From positions 1-64,000 of the forward strand of contig JANRKB010000057.1 in assembly GCA_033763695.1 (NCBI GenBank): 64,000 nucleotides of DNA. The letters run 5' to 3'. Position numbers and translations under genes: made by a program. Origin of the DNA: JANRKB01 sp033763695. GTDB lineage: Bacteria > Planctomycetota > Phycisphaerae > Phycisphaerales > UBA1924. The notes below the pieces were generated by a model that ran no database searches, had not been told where the DNA came from, and was given only the letters and a program-made list of their open reading frames with translations. Position 1 is the stretch's first letter. Each line of letters opens with the position of its first letter. Below, piece by piece: positions 60,018 to 64,000 of this stretch.

Positions 60018-61835
60018 ATGACAAAATCCATCACATGTGAAGAGTCATTCACGCGGCGTGCAGTCCGCTGGCTCGGCAGCGTCCAACTGGCCGTGCCCGT
60101 CATGGTGCTCGTGGCGATCGGCCTGGGCGTGGGCACGTACCTCGAGTCCGCGCAGAACGTCCGCATCGCGCGCCAGTATGTCTACGGCGCACCGTGGTTC
60201 GTCGCGGTGATGGCGCTGATGTGCGTGAGCCTGATCTTTGCCGTCGTCGCGCGGTATCCGTGGAAGCGTCGGCACATCGGCTTCATCACCGTGCACGCAG
60301 GGCTTGTGGCGTTGGTCGTCGCGGGCTTCTGGTCCATGTTCGGCCGCGTCGAGGGACACCTCGCTCTTTCCGAAGGCACGCAGGCCAACATCATGGAGAC
60401 GGCGGACGAGCAGCTCGAAGTGCTCGCGCACGCCGGCGGCGACTTCAACAGCTTGGACAACACCGCGGCCCCCACCGGCCCGACCACGCTGACGCTCGCG
60501 GGCACGACGATTCAGGTGCTGGAACGCTGGGAGAACTCGCGCGATGAGGACATCATCGCCGACGACAGCCCGGTGCCGCTGCGTGCGGTGGACATCGCTC
60601 CGATTGGCGGCCCGCAATCCGCGTGGGTCGGTCAGGAAGATCAGGCCGGTCCCGCCCCGATGCTGCTGGGGCTCAAGGTCCTCGTGCTGCCCGAGGGCCA
60701 GGACTGGACGCCTCCGGCCCCGCGCGGCAATGAACCGCCGCAGTTCGTGTTCGTCGTCGGCACCACGCGTTTCCCGCTCAAGAACGTCGGCGATGAAGTC
60801 TTCCCCGGCTGGAAGATCACCGAGATGAAGCGCTACGAGCGCGCACTCGTCGCGGGCGAATCGATCACCGAGGGGCCGATGGGTGCGCCCGCCAACGTCG
60901 CGGTGCAGGTGAAGATCGCCGACGGCAACGGCACGATCGAACAGCACACGGCCTTCCAAGCGTTCCCCGACATGGTCATGGGCAAGCCGCTTGAAGGAAA
61001 CGGGAACTCCGCGTCGCGTCTGATCTTTGGCGGCACGCAGGGCGAGCCTGAAACGATCGTGATCTTCGGCACCGTCGCCAAGACCAAGATCGGCTACATC
61101 GGCCTCGATGGCAAGACTCAGGTGCTTGAGCCCGAGATGAAGTACCCGATGGCGCTCAAGCTCGGCTCGCGCGATGTCACGATCAACCAGCAACTCGCGC
61201 GCGCTCACCAGGTGAGCAAGACCGTCAAGCTGCCGATCGCCACGGACAATCGCCCAGCGTTGCTGCTTCGTGTCGGGGACAGCACCGAACTCGTCACGCT
61301 CGCGTGGAAGGCGATGGCGCACGTCGCGACCAAGGACGGCGGCACGCAGGTGCTGCACTTCGGGCCACGCCGCGTCCAACTGCCGTTCACGGTGCGTCTG
61401 GCCGACTTCCGCAAGACGGACTATCCCGGCACCGAGATGGCCATGGCGTACGAGTCGGACGTCGGCATCGCGATCGACGGCCAGCCTGAGCAGCAGTATT
61501 CGATCTACATGAACAATCCGTATGTCCACGGCCCGTGGAAGGTCTATCAGTCGGGCTTCATGGGCAACAACACGTCCGTGTTCAGCATCATGCGCGACCC
61601 CGGCCTCTTGCTCACCTACATCTCGTCGGTGGTGCTGTGCGTCGGCGTGATGATCACGTTCTATAGCCGTTCGTTGAGCTGGGGCCACCCGGGCATTCCG
61701 ATCCGCCCGGAGGATCAGCCCCTGCAGAGGAAGGAGTCGGTCCATGCTTCGCCTGTCGCTGTTTCGCCGAGCCCTGTCAGCAATCCTGATCTCGTTGACG
61801 TTGTCACCCGCCCTGTCGAACGCGTCGGCGTCTGA
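60018..61835 (+). CDS. resB: ResB-like cytochrome c biogenesis protein
   Basis: A 605-residue membrane protein of System II (ResBC/CcsBA) cytochrome c maturation. Three N-terminal helices (VQLAVPVMVLVAIGLGVGTYLES; VAVMALMCVSLIFAVVARY; FITVHAGLVALVVAGFWSMFGRVEG), a large periplasmic domain and a final helix (LLLTYISSVVLCVGVMITFYSRS) give the ResB topology. ResB/CcsA carry heme across the membrane and attach it to CXXCH. ATG 60018 has GGAG 6 nt upstream. Its last 92 bases overlap the ccsA gene. Position at the end of the regulator operon ties cytochrome maturation to the regulon. Confidence 0.88.
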   Translation: MTKSITCEESFTRRAVRWLGSVQLAVPVMVLVAIGLGVGTYLESAQNVRIARQYVYGAPWFVAVMALMCVSLIFAVVARYPWKRRHIGFITVHAGLVALVVAGFWSMFGRVEGHLALSEGTQANIMETADEQLEVLAHAGGDFNSLDNTAAPTGPTTLTLAGTTIQVLERWENSRDEDIIADDSPVPLRAVDIAPIGGPQSAWVGQEDQAGPAPMLLGLKVLVLPEGQDWTPPAPRGNEPPQFVFVVGTTRFPLKNVGDEVFPGWKITEMKRYERALVAGESITEGPMGAPANVAVQVKIADGNGTIEQHTAFQAFPDMVMGKPLEGNGNSASRLIFGGTQGEPETIVIFGTVAKTKIGYIGLDGKTQVLEPEMKYPMALKLGSRDVTINQQLARAHQVSKTVKLPIATDNRPALLLRVGDSTELVTLAWKAMAHVATKDGGTQVLHFGPRRVQLPFTVRLADFRKTDYPGTEMAMAYESDVGIAIDGQPEQQYSIYMNNPYVHGPWKVYQSGFMGNNTSVFSIMRDPGLLLTYISSVVLCVGVMITFYSRSLSWGHPGIPIRPEDQPLQRKESVHASPVAVSPSPVSNPDLVDVVTRPVERVGV

Positions 61836-63435
61836 GGTTCCCTCAGGACTGTCGCGCCTCGGCGAGTTGCCCGTGCAAGACGGCGGACGCGTCATGCCGC
61901 TGGAGGGCTACGCGCGTCGCCTCGCCGTCGACATTACCGGGCGTCAGCGCTGGAGCAGCAACGGCCCCGCGGGCTTCACCAAGCGCGACTCGATGCAACT
62001 GCTCTTGGACTGCATGTTCAAGGGGCAGGAGATGCTGGCGACCAACGTCATCACCATCGAGGACAAGCCCTTCAAGAAGAGCATCGGGCTTGATCCCGAG
62101 CGCCGCTTCTTCAGCCCGCAGGAACTTGCCATGTGCAAGGGCCTGAACGAGTTGCTCGGGCAGTTTGAACAAGACCGCTCGATGGACCCGCAGAAGCAGC
62201 CCACGCGCGAGCAGCGCAAGGCGCTCGATGTCCGCGGTGCGGCCAATCGCATCGCCGATCTCGCCGGCGGCATGGCCCTTCCGATCATCCCCGCACCCGG
62301 CAAGGACGGCTACAAGAAGGCCAGCGCCGGCATGGCCGATCCGGGTGCGGAAGCCGTGCAGGAAGCGTGGAAGGCTGTCGGTGCGGCCTACATCGCCGGC
62401 AAGCCGCTTGACGCCGAAGTCGCCGCGCTCGAGAAGGCCATCGCCACGCTTGGAACGCCCAGCGCTCGCGATGCCAAGAGCGTGAAGCTTGAGACGTTCT
62501 ACGACCGGCATGACCCGTGGCTCAAGACCGCGATCTTCTACGGCCTTGCCATCGTGCTTTTCGGCGTCGCACAACTCGGGCTGAAGAAGCCAATGACGAT
62601 CCTCGCTCTTGCCGCAACCGCGATCGGCATCGGGGAACACCTCCTCGGTGTTGGACTCCGCGTCGCGATTCTTGATCGTGCGCCGGTGACCAATACATTC
62701 GAGTCCTTGCTTTGGATGGGCTTGGTCGGCATCCTCATCGGGGCAATCGCCCAGGGGTTGAACAAGGGCAAGGGCTGGTATCTCTTTGCGGGCGTTGCTG
62801 CGGCCATGGTCTCCGTTCTGTTTGCCGGCCTGGTGCCCATCACGGATCGGAGCAACTCGCTTCCTGCAGTCCTCCGCAGCAACTTCTGGCTCATTGTTCA
62901 CGTGCTGACGATCGTCGCCAGCTACGGCGTGCTCGCCGTCGCCTCGGTCCTCGGCCACGCGTATCTCATCAAGAACGTGCTGCTCGGCAAGCGCGACGGC
63001 ACAGCGCCGTTCCGCTCGGCGGCCCTCGTCGTGCAGACGTATCGCACGATCCAGGTCGGCTTGTTCCTGCTCACGGCGGGCACGATCCTCGGCGGCGTCT
63101 GGGCCGCGGATTCGTGGGGCCGCTTCTGGGGCTGGGATCCGAAGGAGACGTGGGCGCTCATCAGCATCCTCGTCTACTTCGCCGTGCTGCACGCGCGGTA
63201 CATCAACTGGCTGCGTGACTTTGGCCTTGCTGCGTCCGCCGTGCTCGGCCTCGTCGTCATCGTCTGGACGTTCTACGGCGTCAACTACGTGATGGCCACG
63301 GGTCTACACAGCTACGGCTTCGGCTCGGGCGGCGAAGTGTGGGTTGCGTCGTGGGCCGCCGCCGAACTACTCTTCATCATCGTGTGCTGGCTCCGCTATC
63401 GCGGCCAGGCGGCGATGAAGACCGCCGCGGCATAA
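61744..63435 (+). CDS. ccsA: CcsA/ResC-like heme attachment protein
   Basis: A 563-residue partner of ResB. A signal-like helix and a periplasmic domain of about 230 residues precede roughly eight membrane helices. The heme-handling WWD motif is canonical: WGRFWGWDPKETWALISILVYF. Conserved His residues for heme ligation appear in HVLTIVASYGVLAVASVLGHAYL, LHARYINW and near LHSYGFGSGG. The long N-terminal periplasmic domain is an addition to the minimal CcsA. ATG 61744 has AAGGAG 8 nt upstream and lies inside the resB coding region in another frame. A strong terminator follows. Confidence 0.93.
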   Translation: MLRLSLFRRALSAILISLTLSPALSNASASEVPSGLSRLGELPVQDGGRVMPLEGYARRLAVDITGRQRWSSNGPAGFTKRDSMQLLLDCMFKGQEMLATNVITIEDKPFKKSIGLDPERRFFSPQELAMCKGLNELLGQFEQDRSMDPQKQPTREQRKALDVRGAANRIADLAGGMALPIIPAPGKDGYKKASAGMADPGAEAVQEAWKAVGAAYIAGKPLDAEVAALEKAIATLGTPSARDAKSVKLETFYDRHDPWLKTAIFYGLAIVLFGVAQLGLKKPMTILALAATAIGIGEHLLGVGLRVAILDRAPVTNTFESLLWMGLVGILIGAIAQGLNKGKGWYLFAGVAAAMVSVLFAGLVPITDRSNSLPAVLRSNFWLIVHVLTIVASYGVLAVASVLGHAYLIKNVLLGKRDGTAPFRSAALVVQTYRTIQVGLFLLTAGTILGGVWAADSWGRFWGWDPKETWALISILVYFAVLHARYINWLRDFGLAASAVLGLVVIVWTFYGVNYVMATGLHSYGFGSGGEVWVASWAAAELLFIIVCWLRYRGQAAMKTAAA

Positions 63436-63470
63436 CCGCTCGCTGTTGGACCAACTGAGTCGTGCGACCA

Positions 63471-63505
63471 ACGACCGGCGCGAAGATGCGCCGGTCGTTG
63501 TCTTT
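63471..63505 (+). terminator. Intrinsic terminator after ccsA
   Basis: An 11-bp perfect stem (ACGACCGGCGC/GCGCCGGTCGT) with a 6-base loop at 63471-63498 and then TGTCTTT. The T-run is interrupted. It may also serve the convergent gene at the right edge, though that gene ends 200 bases away. Confidence 0.75.
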
Positions 63506-63707
63506 GGTGTCGCGAAGCTCCGCGCTGGAAGGCCTTGCGCTTACTCCCCGAGCACAAAGGCCCGCCCGAAGGCGCAGGCCACCTCGAAGCGGACGGCTCT
63601 TCGCAGTTGACGCGTGGAAGCGCAGCGCGAGAGCAAGCGAGGAGCAGCAGCATCAGACGGGCCGCCTGACGACGCCGCACGGATGCACGCGTCGTACCGT
63701 CACTTGA

Positions 63708-64000
63708 CTACTTGAGGGCGTCCGACAGCTTGCAGAGCGCGTCGTAGTACGCGTCCTTCTCGATGCCCAAGAGCGTGGCGCCGAAGGCCTCGCAATCCTC
63801 AGGCTCGGCGATATCGCCGTAGTTGATCGGCGCGATGTGGTACGCGATCGCCATCACGACCAGGTCAGGTCGGCCCTCAATCGCCGGATGGACAACCAGT
63901 GCGTAGCCGTGCTTGGGGTGCTCTCCCAGCGGCTCGGCGTGAGCGAACTCGCCTGGAATGAGTCCGTCGGCGTCGAACCGCAGGAGCGTGGGATAGCGCA
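63708..64000 (-). CDS. Unrecognised protein, C-terminal part (cut by window edge)
   Basis: About 97 codons are open on the minus strand from the edge to a TAG at 63708-63710. The translation (RYPTLLRFDADGLIPGEFAHAE, then LVVHPAIEGRPDLVVMAIAYH, ending ALCKLSDALK) has normal protein composition and the codon usage of its neighbours. I recognise no family. No membrane segment is visible. The start lies outside the window. Confidence 0.6.
   Translation of the reverse strand, partial: RYPTLLRFDADGLIPGEFAHAEPLGEHPKHGYALVVHPAIEGRPDLVVMAIAYHIAPINYGDIAEPEDCEAFGATLLGIEKDAYYDALCKLSDALK

Overview
The window is high-GC DNA that fits a Gram-negative member of the Planctomycetota, most likely Phycisphaerae. 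This rests on gene content, not on a database search: a HARE-HTH/DUF2924/serine-recombinase cassette, a free-standing coaC next to a short rpoZ, very large numbers of c-type cytochromes, and secreted proteins of the FTYQGQ / S74-chaperone type.

Region 1 (about 1-13,000) is accessory. A SNF2-type helicase (incomplete at the left edge) diverges from a DUF262/GmrSD-like gene across a region rich in CACAG/CTGTG inverted repeats. Next come the HARE-HTH, DUF2924 and large serine recombinase genes, overlapping by ATGA and pointing at tRNA-Ser(CGA). coaC and rpoZ, a DUF3553 gene, a shrunken S74-type secreted protein and an A+T-richer single-chain nuclease/methylase/specificity restriction gene follow.

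Region 2 (about 13,000-32,600) is mostly housekeeping: icd, tRNA-Asn, rpmE, a methyltransferase, PAP2 phosphatase, ArnT-like glycosyltransferase, truB, valS, a Gfo/Idh-like protein, tatD, tRNA-Ile2(CAU), aspS, and then a tyrosine phenol-lyase with an adjacent tyrosine-decarboxylase-like gene. Low-complexity degenerate repeats sit in the glycosyltransferase gene, in valS and in the truB-valS gap.

Region 3 (about 32,600-63,500) is the notable part. Eight multiheme cytochromes carry 72 CXXCH plus 7 CX3CH/CX4CH motifs. Two are cytochrome c / cytochrome b fusions resembling inner-membrane quinol oxidases, two are 15-motif cytochromes, and the others have 6, 4, 5 and 12 motifs. With them are two NHL beta-propeller lipoproteins, a large outer-membrane beta-barrel, a redoxin/TPR protein, a CcmC-like protein with a small membrane partner, and a ResB/CcsA maturation pair. 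Together they could carry electrons from the quinone pool across the periplasm and outer membrane. Four clear sigma-54 (-24/-12) promoters stand before the main transcription units. One drives an operon encoding an NtrC-type activator and a membrane sensor that has a phosphoacceptor-like His but no ATPase domain. This looks like a dedicated, self-regulated sigma-54 regulon for an electron-transfer system.

The right edge holds the C-terminal part of an unrecognised gene.
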